Shown: positions 1 to 10,545, counted from the first letter of the stretch. The stretch is DNA of 64,000 bases from Fuerstiella sp041398845 (GCA_041398845.1 JAWKTZ010000006.1:2418001-2482000); one strand, 5' to 3'. Notes: generated from the letters alone by a model not told the origin. Numbers and translations are program-made.

Positions 1-608
1 CGCACAATGGCCACGCGATCACACAGCGTTTCCACTTCGCTTAATGTATGGCTGCTGAAGAAGACTGTGTGCCCGTCGTTGGCGAGGTCTTGCAGACAGT
101 CCGCCAGTGTGTCCTGCACCAGCGGATCGAGTCCGGATGTCGGTTCGTCCAGAACCACCAGTTGCGGCCGATGAGCCAGCGCCAGCACGAGCGCGACTTT
201 CTGCCGATTGCCGCGCGACATTTTTCGGACAGGCAAATCGGGCTCCAGTCGAAAGCGTTCGGCCAGTTCAAAGCCGTTCGTCCGAAGATCTCTGCCACGG
301 ATTTCGCTGACAATCTGAAACGCCCTGCGCGCCGTCAGCCACGGATACAGTCGGACGTCTCCAGCCACATAGCCGACGTTCCGTTTGATGATGGCACTGT
401 GCTTCCAGCAGTCCTGATCGAAGATGCTGGCCGTGCCGGACGACGCTTTCAGAAAGCCCAGCAGCAGGCGAATCGTCGTAGACTTTCCGGCACCGTTCGG
501 TCCCAGAAACCCAAAGATTTCGCCCTGCCCGACATTCAGCGTCACGTCATCCACACCTCGTCGGTGGCCGTAAGTTTTGGTCAGGTTGTTGGTGCTCAGG
601 ACGGGCAT
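1..608 (-). CDS. ABC transporter ATP-binding protein (3' part outside window)
   Basis: This is the nucleotide-binding subunit of an ABC-2 type exporter; it would hydrolyse ATP in the cytoplasm to drive a membrane permease not seen here. The minus-strand frame opens with ATG at 608 and runs off the window edge after about 202 codons. Walker A (GPNGAGKST, residues about 36-44), a variant signature (SRGNRQK), Walker B (LVVLDEPTSGLDP) and the H-loop histidine (SSHTLSE) are all readable, in that order. The spacing matches the CcmA/NatA-like single-domain ATPases. The permease gene is expected just beyond the left edge. The substrate cannot be told from the ATPase. The family assignment is secure; the substrate is unknown. 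Confidence 0.93.
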   Translation of the reverse strand, partial: MPVLSTNNLTKTYGHRRGVDDVTLNVGQGEIFGFLGPNGAGKSTTIRLLLGFLKASSGTASIFDQDCWKHSAIIKRNVGYVAGDVRLYPWLTARRAFQIVSEIRGRDLRTNGFELAERFRLEPDLPVRKMSRGNRQKVALVLALAHRPQLVVLDEPTSGLDPLVQDTLADCLQDLANDGHTVFFSSHTLSEVETLCDRVAIV

Positions 609-849
609 TGACAGTATCGAAGAAGCTGGAAGCCAGGGCGGGCGTCTGGTGGCCTGTTCAGTTTGGGCATACGTTTGACAGCGGGAAGGCTAACGCCAAA
701 TGAGACAAAAGGAAACGATGAACGGTGGCAGTTCACTCAACCGCTTGCGACCAGCTCTCGAAACGGTGTCTTCTTTGCCGGGACGTTTGTTGTCTGGTAA
801 TCTGAAGGCATCGCCGATTCGAAATCATTCATTCTGAACGAAGGTTGAT

Positions 850-3516
850 ATGTTCATGCGTTTCCCTCTTCGATTCTCACTGGCTGCAATATTGATTCTG
901 ATCGTGGCCGGAACATTGGTTTCAAGCGACGAAAAAAAGAATGCGGCCGATCCACGCGTTCCCAATCACCAGGATGCTCGAAACACCGACACCGGCAAGC
1001 CAGCGCCACCTGAAGATCCGGAATATCAGCAATACGGCATCTATGCTCAGACGGCACCGCATGCGGAGTCGGCCGAACCCGTCGTGACCAGGCTGCCGTT
1101 GGAACTCAAGACCGGCGACCGCATCGCATTGGTGGGCAACACCCTGATGGATCGCAGCCATCTGTTTGGGTATTTCGAAACGATGCTGCATCAGAAGTAT
1201 CCGGATCACCGGTTGGTTGTCCGCAATCTGGCGTGGTCTGCCGATACGCCGGACCTGCAGCCTCGCCCCGAGAACTTCGCCGATCTGGATCAGCACCTGA
1301 CTCACGAAAAGATTGACGTCATCTTTGCCGCCTACGGATTCAATGAATCGTTTGCGGGTGACGACGGATTGTCGGCGTTTCGTGAGTCGCTGACAAAGCA
1401 CGTGCAGTCGCTGAAGTCAAAGGCGTTCAATGGCAAATCGGCAGCTCGAGTGATTCTGGTGTCGCCGACGGCATGCGAAGACATTGATGGTGTGCCGGCG
1501 GCCACGTTGAACAACGCGAATCTCCTGAAGTACATCGAAGTCATGCAGCAGGTGGCCGTTGAGCAGCAGGTCGGTTTTGCCAACGTCTTCGATGATGTCC
1601 TGCGAGCCTCCAGCGACCCTCATACCAACATCACCATCAACGGAGTCCACCTGACGTCAGACGGCTATGAATCGTTTTCTCGTTCTTTGTTCCGCAACGT
1701 ATTCGGTGAAGATGCGTCCGCCATCAACGAAGACCTGCGAGCGACTGTTGTCGACAAGAATCGGCAATACTTTCGCCGTTATCGTCCGCTGAACACATTC
1801 TATTACACGGGCGGCCGCAACAAAGACTATGGCTATCTGGACTTTCTGCCCGCGATGAAGAACTTCGACATCATGGTGGCGAATCGAGAACAGCGTGCGT
1901 GGGATCAGGCTGCTGGAAGGCAGGTGCCGAGAAAGGTTGACGACTCCAACTTGCCGATGCTGCCCGACACAAAGGAAGCTCGCGGTGCCAACGAATGGAT
2001 CACTGCAGCAGAAGAACTGAAGGCATTCGAAATCGACCCACGTTTCGAAGTGAATCTGTTCGCGGGTGAAGAAGAATTCCCCGACATTGCCGCTCCCATC
2101 CAGATGCGATGGGACACTCGCGGACGACTGTGGGTCAGTTGCTCGACCACGTATCCGCACGTGTATCCGGGCAAGGAACCGGACGATAAGATCGTGATCC
2201 TTGAAGACACCGACGGCGACGGTAAGGCGGATACGTCGACAGTCTTCGCGGATGATCTGCATATCCCGCTGTCGTTTGAATTGGGGAACGGCGGAGTCTA
2301 CGTGTCGGAAGAGCCTCATCTGACATTTCTGAAGGATACCGACGGCGATGACAAAGCCGACGTTCGACAGGAACTCTTAACAGGTTTCGGCACAGAGGAT
2401 TCTCATCACGCACTGCACGATTTCGTGTGGACTCCGGACGGCGACCTGATCTTTCGTGAATCGATCTTTCATCACAGCCAGGTGGAGACACCGTACGGCC
2501 CGGTACGACAGCAGAACAGCGGCTGGTTTCGCTTTGAACCGAAGTCTCATCGACTGACAAGCTTTGGCACATACCACAGCACGAACCCCTGGGGAGTCAC
2601 GTTTGACGACTGGGGCCAGCACATGGCCAGCCATCCGATTTATGCGGCCGCATTTCATGCACTCGATCCGCCCTACCCGATGCAGCATCCCAAACCCACC
2701 GGCCTGCCGGCGTATTCGGGAACATGCGGCCACGAACTCGTGGACTTCGCCACGTTCCCGGAGGAACTGAAGGGCCACTTCATCAAGGCTCGTTACAAGC
2801 CGACCAACCGCATTGAAATACTGAAGTGGAAGGAAACGGAATTCGGATTCGAAGAAGAGTATGTCAGTGATCTGATCTTCTCAAAGAATCTGAGCTTCAT
2901 TCCTGTGGACCTGCGTTACGGTCCGCGCGGAGACATGTACGTTTGTGACTGGTACAACCCGGTCAAAGGTCATGCTCAGTATTCTCTGCGAGACGAACGC
3001 CGTGACAGACATTCCGGCCGCATTTGGCGCATCACAGCCAAAGACAAGCCACTGCTGCCGATGCCAAAGATTGCCGGAGCCAGCACTGAAGAACTGCTTG
3101 AGCTGCTGAAGCGACCGGAGTATCGCATTCGCTATCTGGCCAAACGGGAATTGCGAAACCGCGATCCTGCGGACGTGAAGCTGGTGCTTGATGAGTGGTC
3201 CTCGCAGCTCGAACGTACTGATCCTCGCTATTGGCATCACCGACTGGAAGCCGTGTGGGTGCATCGTATGATCGGACTGAATGGTCGCTTCGCGAACTCT
3301 GGCGAGTCACTGCGAACCATGGCTGTGGATTCCCTGCTGCGCGCTGGCCGCGTTCGTGACAACGCGCTGAACCTTCCGTCCCCCGCCAATCGTTTTGTGC
3401 GAGCATCCAATGGAGCGTTCCACCTGCGCGAAATTCTGGGATGCGACAACCACATGGCTCGCGCGGCTGCCGTCGAACAGTTGCGCTACTGGCATCGAAT
3501 TTCCGGACATTTATGA
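850..3516 (+). CDS. PVC-type heme-binding protein, N-terminal part (SGNH + propeller), frameshifted
   Basis: This is the first part of a large secreted protein of the planctomycete 'PVC-type heme-binding CxxCH' family. After a signal peptide (residues about 1-26) comes an SGNH-hydrolase-like domain (about 90-290; block I reads VGNTLMD, so the usual GDS serine is absent). A beta-propeller follows (about 400-740) with DTDGDGKAD-type calcium-like repeats and the conserved VCDWYNP motif, then a HEAT-like segment. The frame stops at 3516, right after QLRYWH. The missing continuation (DIYDLLTKAAND and on) lies in the next frame, so 850-4789 was one gene of about 1300 codons. Family members of this kind are thought to act in periplasmic redox or carbohydrate chemistry; the substrate is unknown. 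Confidence 0.88.
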   Translation: MFMRFPLRFSLAAILILIVAGTLVSSDEKKNAADPRVPNHQDARNTDTGKPAPPEDPEYQQYGIYAQTAPHAESAEPVVTRLPLELKTGDRIALVGNTLMDRSHLFGYFETMLHQKYPDHRLVVRNLAWSADTPDLQPRPENFADLDQHLTHEKIDVIFAAYGFNESFAGDDGLSAFRESLTKHVQSLKSKAFNGKSAARVILVSPTACEDIDGVPAATLNNANLLKYIEVMQQVAVEQQVGFANVFDDVLRASSDPHTNITINGVHLTSDGYESFSRSLFRNVFGEDASAINEDLRATVVDKNRQYFRRYRPLNTFYYTGGRNKDYGYLDFLPAMKNFDIMVANREQRAWDQAAGRQVPRKVDDSNLPMLPDTKEARGANEWITAAEELKAFEIDPRFEVNLFAGEEEFPDIAAPIQMRWDTRGRLWVSCSTTYPHVYPGKEPDDKIVILEDTDGDGKADTSTVFADDLHIPLSFELGNGGVYVSEEPHLTFLKDTDGDDKADVRQELLTGFGTEDSHHALHDFVWTPDGDLIFRESIFHHSQVETPYGPVRQQNSGWFRFEPKSHRLTSFGTYHSTNPWGVTFDDWGQHMASHPIYAAAFHALDPPYPMQHPKPTGLPAYSGTCGHELVDFATFPEELKGHFIKARYKPTNRIEILKWKETEFGFEEEYVSDLIFSKNLSFIPVDLRYGPRGDMYVCDWYNPVKGHAQYSLRDERRDRHSGRIWRITAKDKPLLPMPKIAGASTEELLELLKRPEYRIRYLAKRELRNRDPADVKLVLDEWSSQLERTDPRYWHHRLEAVWVHRMIGLNGRFANSGESLRTMAVDSLLRAGRVRDNALNLPSPANRFVRASNGAFHLREILGCDNHMARAAAVEQLRYWHRISGHL

Positions 3517-4789
3517 CCTGCTGACGAAAGCGGCCAATGACACAAACGGCATCGTTCGCATGCAGGCGGCTATTGCGTGCAGTTACATCGGTACGCCGGA
3601 GGCTCTGGATGTGCTTCTGCAGACATTGAATCATCCGTCAGAAAAGCACGTCGCCTACGCCATTCAGTGTTCGCTGGGGTCGCACACGCTGCGTCGACAC
3701 TGGGAAGGCAATCCCCGGTACAACATTGATCGTCTTCTGAAACGGCTTGAACGTAGCAGCGAATTGAAGGAACCCGCACCGACAGCGGAAGAAGCTGAGT
3801 TTGATTTGCAGCCGAATCTGAAGACCGTGCGGATTTCGTGTCTGCCCGAACGGATGCTGTTCACCGTCGACCAGTTTGCGGTGACAACCGGGCAGCCGGT
3901 CCGAATTGTCTTCACTAATCCGGACGCAACGGATCACAATTTGGTCATCGTGAAGCCGAGTGAACTGGAGGAAGTCGGCATGGCGGCCAACGCGATGGCC
4001 AAAGATCCGAAGAACGCGAACTCAGACTTCATTCCGGAAGACAAGCGAGACCTGATTCTGCATGCCTCACCGATGATCGGGCCGACTCGAAAAACTCAGG
4101 TCCATGTGCTGCGTTTCACGGCACCGAAAGAACCGGGCATCTATCCGTTTGTCTGCACGTTCCCGGGACATTGGGTCGTGATGAAGGGAAATATTGTCGT
4201 GGCCAATGATCTGTCGGAAGTCGATTCCATGTTGGCGACGTTGAAACCTGCCATCGTGAACGAATGGAAGCTGGCCGACTTTCCCAATGTGGAAATCAAA
4301 GAGGATGAAGAAACGGCAATGAAGGGCATGCAGGCGTTCATGAAAGCTCGCTGCAATCAATGTCACGTCGTGGCCGGACACGGCATCAATCTGGGACCAG
4401 ACCTCACCGATGTCGCCAAACGCTACAAGGGCACGAAACTGCTCGAACAGATTCTCGACCCTTCCTCCGACATCAACCGGAAGTTTCAGAATCATCAATT
4501 CGTGTTGAAGAACGGCAAAGTGGTCACCGGAGTCATCGTGGATGAATCTCCGGCAGAATTCAAAGTCCTCACCAATCTGCTATTGCCCAATGCCTTCGAA
4601 CGAGTTCGTCGCAAACAGATCGACGAGCAGATTCCGTCCACGGTTTCGGCGATGCCTGCCGGACTGGCAAACGTACTCACCCGGGAGGAAATTCTGGACC
4701 TTGTCAGTTTTCTGGAAACCGGCGGCTACAAACTGCCCGCTCATCTGAAGCATGGGCATGGCCACGGCGACCACAGTCATGACGAGTGA
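3395..4789 (+). CDS. PVC-type heme-binding protein, C-terminal part (HEAT + cupredoxin + cytochrome c)
   Basis: This is the out-of-frame continuation of the gene starting at 850. Homologous-looking sequence begins near 3497; the codons from 3395 to there are antiphase noise. HEAT-like helices come first. A plastocyanin/azurin-like domain follows, with candidate type-1 copper ligands in DHNLVI (His) and CTFPGHWVVMKG (Cys, His, Met). Next is a cytochrome c domain with the heme site CNQCH, and a His-rich tail (HGHGHGDHSH). Joining the frames needs one skipped base (or a restored two-base deletion) near 3495-3499. Nothing shows a functional start for this half alone; an internal ATG at 3560 is possible but would lack a signal peptide. 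It is therefore likely a broken gene or a sequence error. Confidence 0.82.
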   Translation: MCEHPMERSTCAKFWDATTTWLARLPSNSCATGIEFPDIYDLLTKAANDTNGIVRMQAAIACSYIGTPEALDVLLQTLNHPSEKHVAYAIQCSLGSHTLRRHWEGNPRYNIDRLLKRLERSSELKEPAPTAEEAEFDLQPNLKTVRISCLPERMLFTVDQFAVTTGQPVRIVFTNPDATDHNLVIVKPSELEEVGMAANAMAKDPKNANSDFIPEDKRDLILHASPMIGPTRKTQVHVLRFTAPKEPGIYPFVCTFPGHWVVMKGNIVVANDLSEVDSMLATLKPAIVNEWKLADFPNVEIKEDEETAMKGMQAFMKARCNQCHVVAGHGINLGPDLTDVAKRYKGTKLLEQILDPSSDINRKFQNHQFVLKNGKVVTGVIVDESPAEFKVLTNLLLPNAFERVRRKQIDEQIPSTVSAMPAGLANVLTREEILDLVSFLETGGYKLPAHLKHGHGHGDHSHDE

Positions 4790-5085
4790 CGAGCGGCAGT
4801 GACGTTTGAGCGGACGAGTGCCGCTCGGGAATCGCTCCACCGGACTTCACTGAAAATCTTCGGGCAGAACGGAACGCACCAAACGCTCCCTGCTGAGTGG
4901 ACGTAATTCAGTTCACACACAGATAATCCTGCAACTGATTATCTCATTCACGACGGCAGGTCCGTCCGCTTTGTCACTGCGAACCCCGCGTTGGTGTCGC
5001 GAATTCTTCGCCCGGTCACACCGCAAAAAGAACGGTAGTCACCGTGCGCGCGGAGTTCTCTCCGTTTCGTCAAATGAGGCCGATC

Positions 5086-6705
5086 ATGAGCGAACACAGT
5101 TACGGCGATGGGATGATCAATGGTGGAGACGAACCGCCGGGCTCTGTCCAATTCTCCGACGCCGACATGGTTCGAGGTCGAGTTGCGTTAATCCTGATCG
5201 CGCTGATGGTGTTGCTGGCCGACATCACCATTTATCACGCCGCAGGGTTTTCCGGCCCGGCAGCATTCTTTATCGGAGCAGTCATTCTGCTGTACGTCGG
5301 TATTCCGCGACGATCCGTTTGCTGGCTGACCGTCACACTCACCAGCATGCTGGCGATGATCTGCTTCAGGCTGGCGTGCAACGGCAGCGCGCTCCAGATT
5401 GCCATGGGATTCTGGCTGCTGCATGCCATGGTGCTGTCGCTGAGACGGCAGACTCCTTTTGTGGTGGAGACCGTGATTTTTGCAGCGCAGAGTATTCCCG
5501 GAGGCTATGACTTTCTGACTCGACTGAATCAGCGCGTTCACGATTCGGTCTTGAAAGCCACGGATACACGGCAGCCATCGCCGCTGATTAATGTGGTGTT
5601 GCCGGCTGTCAGCGCTATCCTGTTTGGCGGCATCTTTGTGATGGCCAATCCGGATGTGGTGCGTTGGATCTCTGGTCGGCTGGGGAATTTCGTCCAGCAC
5701 ATTCGGCAGTTCCTGTTTCAGTTTTCCTATCTGGAGGTTGTATTCTGGATGGCGGTCGCGTGGCTGACCGGCGGGCTGCTCAGACCGATCATCACCACCA
5801 TGACATCTGACAATTCAGAACGGGACGCGGGAGCCTGGGGAAGTGAGTCAGCACCGTTATTCGATGCGTTTCGAAACACGTTGCTGACAGTCATTGTACT
5901 GTTCGGAGCGTACCTTGCGTTCGAATTCTACACGCTGTGGTTTCGCACGTTTCCGAAAGGCTTTCATTATTCCGGGTATGCTCACCAGGGAGCTGCATGG
6001 CTGACGGTTGCTCTGGCGATGGCCACCGTGATGCTGTCGCTGATCTTCCGAGGCATCATCTTCTGCGATCATCGCCTGCCCGGATTGAAGCGACTGGCCT
6101 GGATCTGGTCGGCGTTGAACTTTATCCTCGCCATCGCCGTGTACCATCGGCTGTTGATCTATATCGAATACAACGGCATGACTCGCATGCGAGTTGTGGG
6201 ACTGCTGGGCATCACGTCGGTCGTCCTTGGATTCGCACTGGTGTTGATCAAGATCAGCCGTCGCCGGGCGTTTCTGTGGCTGATTCGTCGGCAACTGTGG
6301 GTGGTCGGATTCGCGGCCTTCGTCTACGCCGTGCTGCCGGTTGATGTGTTGATTCATCAATACAACGTGAGTCAGATTCTGTCGGGCAATCATGCTCCGG
6401 TCGTGCAGATCACACAGCACCCGGTCGACGACGAAGCTCTGCAGGTGCTGCTTTCCCTGACGCATTCAAACGATCCGCGTATTCGCGCAGGCATTCAGGC
6501 AATGCTGGAAATCCGTCTGATTGCAATGCAGGGCGAAGCTTCCAGAGCGGAAACGTCTGGCTGGACCGCATGGCAGAAGTCCAGCGCCGATGCTCGAATG
6601 ATGCTTTCCGCTGCGGCAGAATCCTCGACACCTTTTGATTCGATCAATGATCGTCGCGACGCCTGGATCGAGCTGCAGACGTACTCGTTTGCCAACTGGT
6701 GGTAA
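5086..6705 (+). CDS. Polytopic membrane protein, DUF4173-like
   Basis: This is a multi-pass inner-membrane protein of about 540 residues. Roughly ten or more hydrophobic segments are visible, starting at VALILIALMVLLADI and ending near FAAFVYAVLPVDVLI. The motif around YAHQGAAWLTVALAMATVMLS resembles the DUF4173 family, whose function is not established. The last 100 residues are soluble and contain a short HEAT-like helix pair (LLSLTHSNDPRIRAGIQAMLE). Starts at 5044, 5074 and 5086 are in frame; ATG 5086 is preferred because a purine-rich stretch (ATGAGG) lies just upstream. The gene stands alone between intergenic gaps on both sides. Its role is unknown. Confidence 0.8.
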   Translation: MSEHSYGDGMINGGDEPPGSVQFSDADMVRGRVALILIALMVLLADITIYHAAGFSGPAAFFIGAVILLYVGIPRRSVCWLTVTLTSMLAMICFRLACNGSALQIAMGFWLLHAMVLSLRRQTPFVVETVIFAAQSIPGGYDFLTRLNQRVHDSVLKATDTRQPSPLINVVLPAVSAILFGGIFVMANPDVVRWISGRLGNFVQHIRQFLFQFSYLEVVFWMAVAWLTGGLLRPIITTMTSDNSERDAGAWGSESAPLFDAFRNTLLTVIVLFGAYLAFEFYTLWFRTFPKGFHYSGYAHQGAAWLTVALAMATVMLSLIFRGIIFCDHRLPGLKRLAWIWSALNFILAIAVYHRLLIYIEYNGMTRMRVVGLLGITSVVLGFALVLIKISRRRAFLWLIRRQLWVVGFAAFVYAVLPVDVLIHQYNVSQILSGNHAPVVQITQHPVDDEALQVLLSLTHSNDPRIRAGIQAMLEIRLIAMQGEASRAETSGWTAWQKSSADARMMLSAAAESSTPFDSINDRRDAWIELQTYSFANWW

Positions 6706-6722
6706 CAGTCACCGGGGCACCG

Positions 6723-7007
6723 TCAGAAATCGTGAACAGTGATTTCAGCCCCGATGTTGACCAGTTGCGCGGACCTGTTCCGACCGCTGTCTTCGATCGT
6801 CGTCGCTCGCACGCGTAACTCAACAATGCGGCTCTCGCAAATGAGATCTTTTGTCATCGATGGCGGTTGAAGCGGTTGAAGCCCACAGCAACAGGCATGG
6901 CGGCGAACGGTACAACCAAACCACAGGCCCTGAACAGGAATCGCAGCCGCAGACCCGGCAAACAGCGCGATCAGACAGCAACCCAGAATCGCCAGCCACG
7001 ACTTCAT
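6723..7007 (-). CDS. Small secreted cysteine-rich hypothetical protein
   Basis: This is a minus-strand frame of about 94 codons from one of two adjacent ATGs (7010 or 7007). Its N-terminus looks like a signal peptide: MKSWLAILGCCLIALF followed by AGSAAA as a plausible cleavage site. The mature part has a CTVRRHACCCG cluster, then a polar C-terminus. No family was recognised. It is placed convergent to the membrane protein ending at 6705 and divergent from the operon at 7384. The signal peptide is the main support; an unexpressed frame cannot be excluded. Confidence 0.42.
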   Translation of the reverse strand: MKSWLAILGCCLIALFAGSAAAIPVQGLWFGCTVRRHACCCGLQPLQPPSMTKDLICESRIVELRVRATTIEDSGRNRSAQLVNIGAEITVHDF

Positions 7008-7383
7008 CATCAGGCGAGCCAGCTTTACGTGAGAAACCGGCCGTTTGCATTCGGATGTTTGAAAAAGCAGCTTGACACACATTCATATCTGGATAAATTG
7101 GTATAAAGGTAAAGTTGTCCTGATGCGTTTCCGATAGGTTTTCCGGCCGATTAGCATTTTTCGTCAGGATCGCAGAATCTGCTCAGATTCGCACATTCTG
7201 ACACAGATTGATTTCAACGACCTACTCCCCCCCGAACCATGGCTGAAACATCTTCAGCCGCCCGCCACCTGTCCTTCCGAACTTCTCACCTTCCAGGCTG
7301 ACTCAGGAAACTTGTTTCCGACAGTCAGCTAACCACTCATGACATAGCAGCCGAATTTCTGCTGCGCGATGAGGAGAGACTTG

Positions 7384-10300
7384 ATGAATTTTCTCCGACG
7401 TATCAACCCCTCGCCGCTGCGCGTGATGCTGTCCGCAGCCGTGCTGCTTGTTGCTTCGCGTGTTGCCCGTGCCGGTGACGAACCCGCAAAGCTGAACTCC
7501 GCGCAGTTTCGGGAAATCCGAGTCACCCCAACTCAGATGACGCTCAGCGGTGCCCGGTCTGTCCATGGGCTGCGGGTCACGGGCATCGATCAGGACGGTG
7601 GCCTGCATGACGTGACGGCTGACTGTCAGTTCACGGGAGTCAATGCGGACATGGCGTCGGTGTCTGCAGACGGGCTGATTACTCCCCTCAGGAACGGCCA
7701 GACAGAAGTGTCGGTTACCTACGGGTCTCATACGGCAAAAGCCACCATCGAAACTCGGAACCTCGAATCGACAGCCTACAACTTCCGCAACGATGTGCTG
7801 CCGGTTCTGGAAAATCTGGGCTGCAACCAGATGGGTTGCCATGGATCACCGAAAGGGAAAGAGCGACTGCAACTATCACTGTTCAGCGCTGATCCACATC
7901 AGGACTTTGTTCAGATCACCGATGCAAAAAAAGAGCTGATTAGTGTCCAGAAGCCCGAAGAAAGCTGGTTGCTGTTGAAAGCCACCTGCACCGAAGATCA
8001 TGGAGGCGGCGATCTGACGGCAGAAGGCGACCCGGCTTACAACCTGCTGCTGGACTGGATTCGAAACGGAGCAGCGGAAGGTCAGTCCGGTGATGCGTCG
8101 CTGGAGCGAATCGAAGTATTTCCTCACGAACGCACGATGATTCCCGGAGAGACTCAACGACTGCTGGTGCAGGCATGGTTTTCAGATGGGTCGGTTCGAG
8201 ACATCACCGAACTGGCCTCCTATCGGTCCAGCGAAACCACGGTTGCTTCCATCGACAAACGTGGATTGCTGACCGTTGGGGCTTATGGTGAAACTTCTGT
8301 TCTGGTCCGTTTCGGAGGACTGGTTTCGTCGTGTCTGATCACGGCCGCCCAGCCTGCGGATGTACCCTTCCCTGAGATCGCTCTGCATTCGAAAATCGAC
8401 GAACTTGTTTACGCCAAGCTGAAGTCCCTGAACATCATTCCATCGGATGTCAGCAGCGATGAGCAGTTCCTGCGACGAGTTTACCTGGACGTCATCGGAG
8501 TACTGCCGACCGCTGATGAAGCTCGTGAATTTCTCAGCGACGCTCGGCCGGACAAACGCAGTCGACTGATCGATTCATTGCTGGATCGGCCTGAGTTTGC
8601 CGACTTCTATGCGATTCGCTGGGGCGACATTCTGCAGATCAATCGGGACGAACCGGCTCGTCTGCAGGACAAAGGCATGTGGGTCTACTACCGCTGGCTG
8701 TGGGACAGCCTGGATCAGAACAAGCCCATGGATCAGTTCGTGCGTGAACTGCTGACAGCTCGCGGTAGTGCCTACGAATCCGGCCCGGCGAACTTCTTCC
8801 GAGTCGGCGAAGGTCCCCAGGGTATGGCTGAACATGCTTCGACCGCGTTCCTGGGAGTTCGACTGGACTGCGCCCACTGCCACAACCATCCATTCGAACA
8901 GTTTACACTGGATGACAACCTTGGCATGGCGGCATTCTTCTCACAGGTTCGCAGCAAACGCACGCGAGAACAGGACGAAGAAATCATTTACACGCTGGAC
9001 AGTGGCAGCGTCAGTCATCCCGATACCAAACAACGGTCATCACCAATGTTCCTTGGTGGAGCACAGATTGCAGCGGTCGAAAAGCAGGCAGTCGAAACTG
9101 CGGCGGCCGAAAAGAACCGTGCAGACGGTGCAGTGGCCGCCGCCACCAAATCGGTGGAATCCGCCACGAAACAACTAACTGCATATCAGAAATCTTCAGC
9201 CGAGAAGATCAAGCAGGCGAAGCAGTTGGCGTCTTCTTCTGAACAACAGGCCATCGCCGCCCGGAAGATGGCGGAATCCGCAGAGAAAGCACTCGCGGAA
9301 GCGCAGTCGGTTGCGGACGAATGTGAACGTCACTGCAAGCAGGCCAGGAGTGATCTGGCAGAAGCTGAAAAGGCCGTCGTCGCAGCCGAAGCACTCATTG
9401 CCGTTTCTGACGCGGAGTCTTCAAAAGCAGCCGTAAAAGCCCAGGAAGAAGCGGCCGAACGCATGGCATCTGCAACTGCGGCCATGGAAGCTGCGACGGC
9501 AGAACTGGCTGCGGCGGAAAGAGTCGTGAAAGAACGGCTTCCGACTGCCAGAACCGCGTCCCGGGATTCAGCGATCGCTCGTCAGCAGATGGAACAGCAG
9601 AAGTCGGAACTGGACACTCTCAGCCAACGCTCTCAGAAAAAGTCTGCGGAACTGAACATCGTTCTGACCGCCGCCAGTCAGTCTTTGGCGGAAGCAAAAA
9701 AGACCGTGTCCCGCTGCGATGCTGCCCACCGCAGTGCTGTCGCCGCGTTGACCGTTCGTGAAACGACCGGTGATCTCCGATCTGAACTGGTCGACTGGAT
9801 TGTCGCACCTGACAACCCGTATTTCGCACGAAGCATGTCCAACCGCGTCTGGGCGTGGTTGCTGGGTCGTGGCATCGTGAATGAACCGGATGACTTCCGT
9901 TCAACCAATCCCGCTTCCAACCCGGAACTGCTGGATCACCTTGCAGCTTCGTTTGTTCAGTCCGGCTTCGACATGAAGTCGCTGTTCCGATCCATTCTGA
10001 ACTCGCGCACGTATCAACTGTCGTCGGAACCAAACGAATGGAACGATGCCGACAGCATTCACAATTCGTACTACCACCTGAAACGGCTGACCGCCGAACA
10101 GCTTGCGGAAGCCGTTTGTCAGGTCACCGGCATTCCGGAAAAGTATTCGGGGCTGCCACTGGGAACTCGAGCCACACAACTTCCTGACGTGTCGATGCGG
10201 AGCGAATTCCTCGACCTGTTCGGTCGGCCAAAACGAGCAACGCCCGTGGAGTCGGAACGCACCTGCGATACTCATATTGGCCAGAGTCTGCAGATGATCA

Positions 10301-10545
10301 GTTCCGACTTCATCTCTCGAAAGCTTCGCGACAGCAAAGGGCTGGCTGGTCAACTGGCCGCGTCTGACCTGTCACCTCAACAGGCCGTCGAAGAATTGTA
10401 TCTGACCACACTCAGCCGCTTCCCCACAAAAGAAGAATGCGACCTGATCTTCGCATCGCCGATTGAGCCCTCGCAACGCCGGGAAAAATTCGAAGATCTG
10501 CTGTGGGTGCTGATGAATACAAAAGAGTTTCTGTTCAATCACTGA
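7384..10545 (+). CDS. Secreted Big_2 / DUF1549 / coiled-coil / DUF1553 protein
   Basis: This is a large exported protein of the planctomycete surface-protein type. The ATG at 7384 follows GAGGAG at 7373, and a signal peptide ends near VARAGDE. A bacterial Ig-like (Big_2) domain comes first. A CNQMGCH segment (near residue 150) resembles a degenerate cytochrome c site, and a second Ig-like domain follows. DUF1549 (about 335-540) carries CAHCHNHPFEQ, and DUF1553 (about 800-1050) ends the protein. Between DUF1549 and DUF1553 lies an alanine-rich coiled coil of about 240 residues, which is not part of the standard architecture. The DUF1501 gene follows after 78 bases, the usual pairing. The biochemical role of this family is unknown. 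Confidence 0.9.
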   Translation: MNFLRRINPSPLRVMLSAAVLLVASRVARAGDEPAKLNSAQFREIRVTPTQMTLSGARSVHGLRVTGIDQDGGLHDVTADCQFTGVNADMASVSADGLITPLRNGQTEVSVTYGSHTAKATIETRNLESTAYNFRNDVLPVLENLGCNQMGCHGSPKGKERLQLSLFSADPHQDFVQITDAKKELISVQKPEESWLLLKATCTEDHGGGDLTAEGDPAYNLLLDWIRNGAAEGQSGDASLERIEVFPHERTMIPGETQRLLVQAWFSDGSVRDITELASYRSSETTVASIDKRGLLTVGAYGETSVLVRFGGLVSSCLITAAQPADVPFPEIALHSKIDELVYAKLKSLNIIPSDVSSDEQFLRRVYLDVIGVLPTADEAREFLSDARPDKRSRLIDSLLDRPEFADFYAIRWGDILQINRDEPARLQDKGMWVYYRWLWDSLDQNKPMDQFVRELLTARGSAYESGPANFFRVGEGPQGMAEHASTAFLGVRLDCAHCHNHPFEQFTLDDNLGMAAFFSQVRSKRTREQDEEIIYTLDSGSVSHPDTKQRSSPMFLGGAQIAAVEKQAVETAAAEKNRADGAVAAATKSVESATKQLTAYQKSSAEKIKQAKQLASSSEQQAIAARKMAESAEKALAEAQSVADECERHCKQARSDLAEAEKAVVAAEALIAVSDAESSKAAVKAQEEAAERMASATAAMEAATAELAAAERVVKERLPTARTASRDSAIARQQMEQQKSELDTLSQRSQKKSAELNIVLTAASQSLAEAKKTVSRCDAAHRSAVAALTVRETTGDLRSELVDWIVAPDNPYFARSMSNRVWAWLLGRGIVNEPDDFRSTNPASNPELLDHLAASFVQSGFDMKSLFRSILNSRTYQLSSEPNEWNDADSIHNSYYHLKRLTAEQLAEAVCQVTGIPEKYSGLPLGTRATQLPDVSMRSEFLDLFGRPKRATPVESERTCDTHIGQSLQMISSDFISRKLRDSKGLAGQLAASDLSPQQAVEELYLTTLSRFPTKEECDLIFASPIEPSQRREKFEDLLWVLMNTKEFLFNH

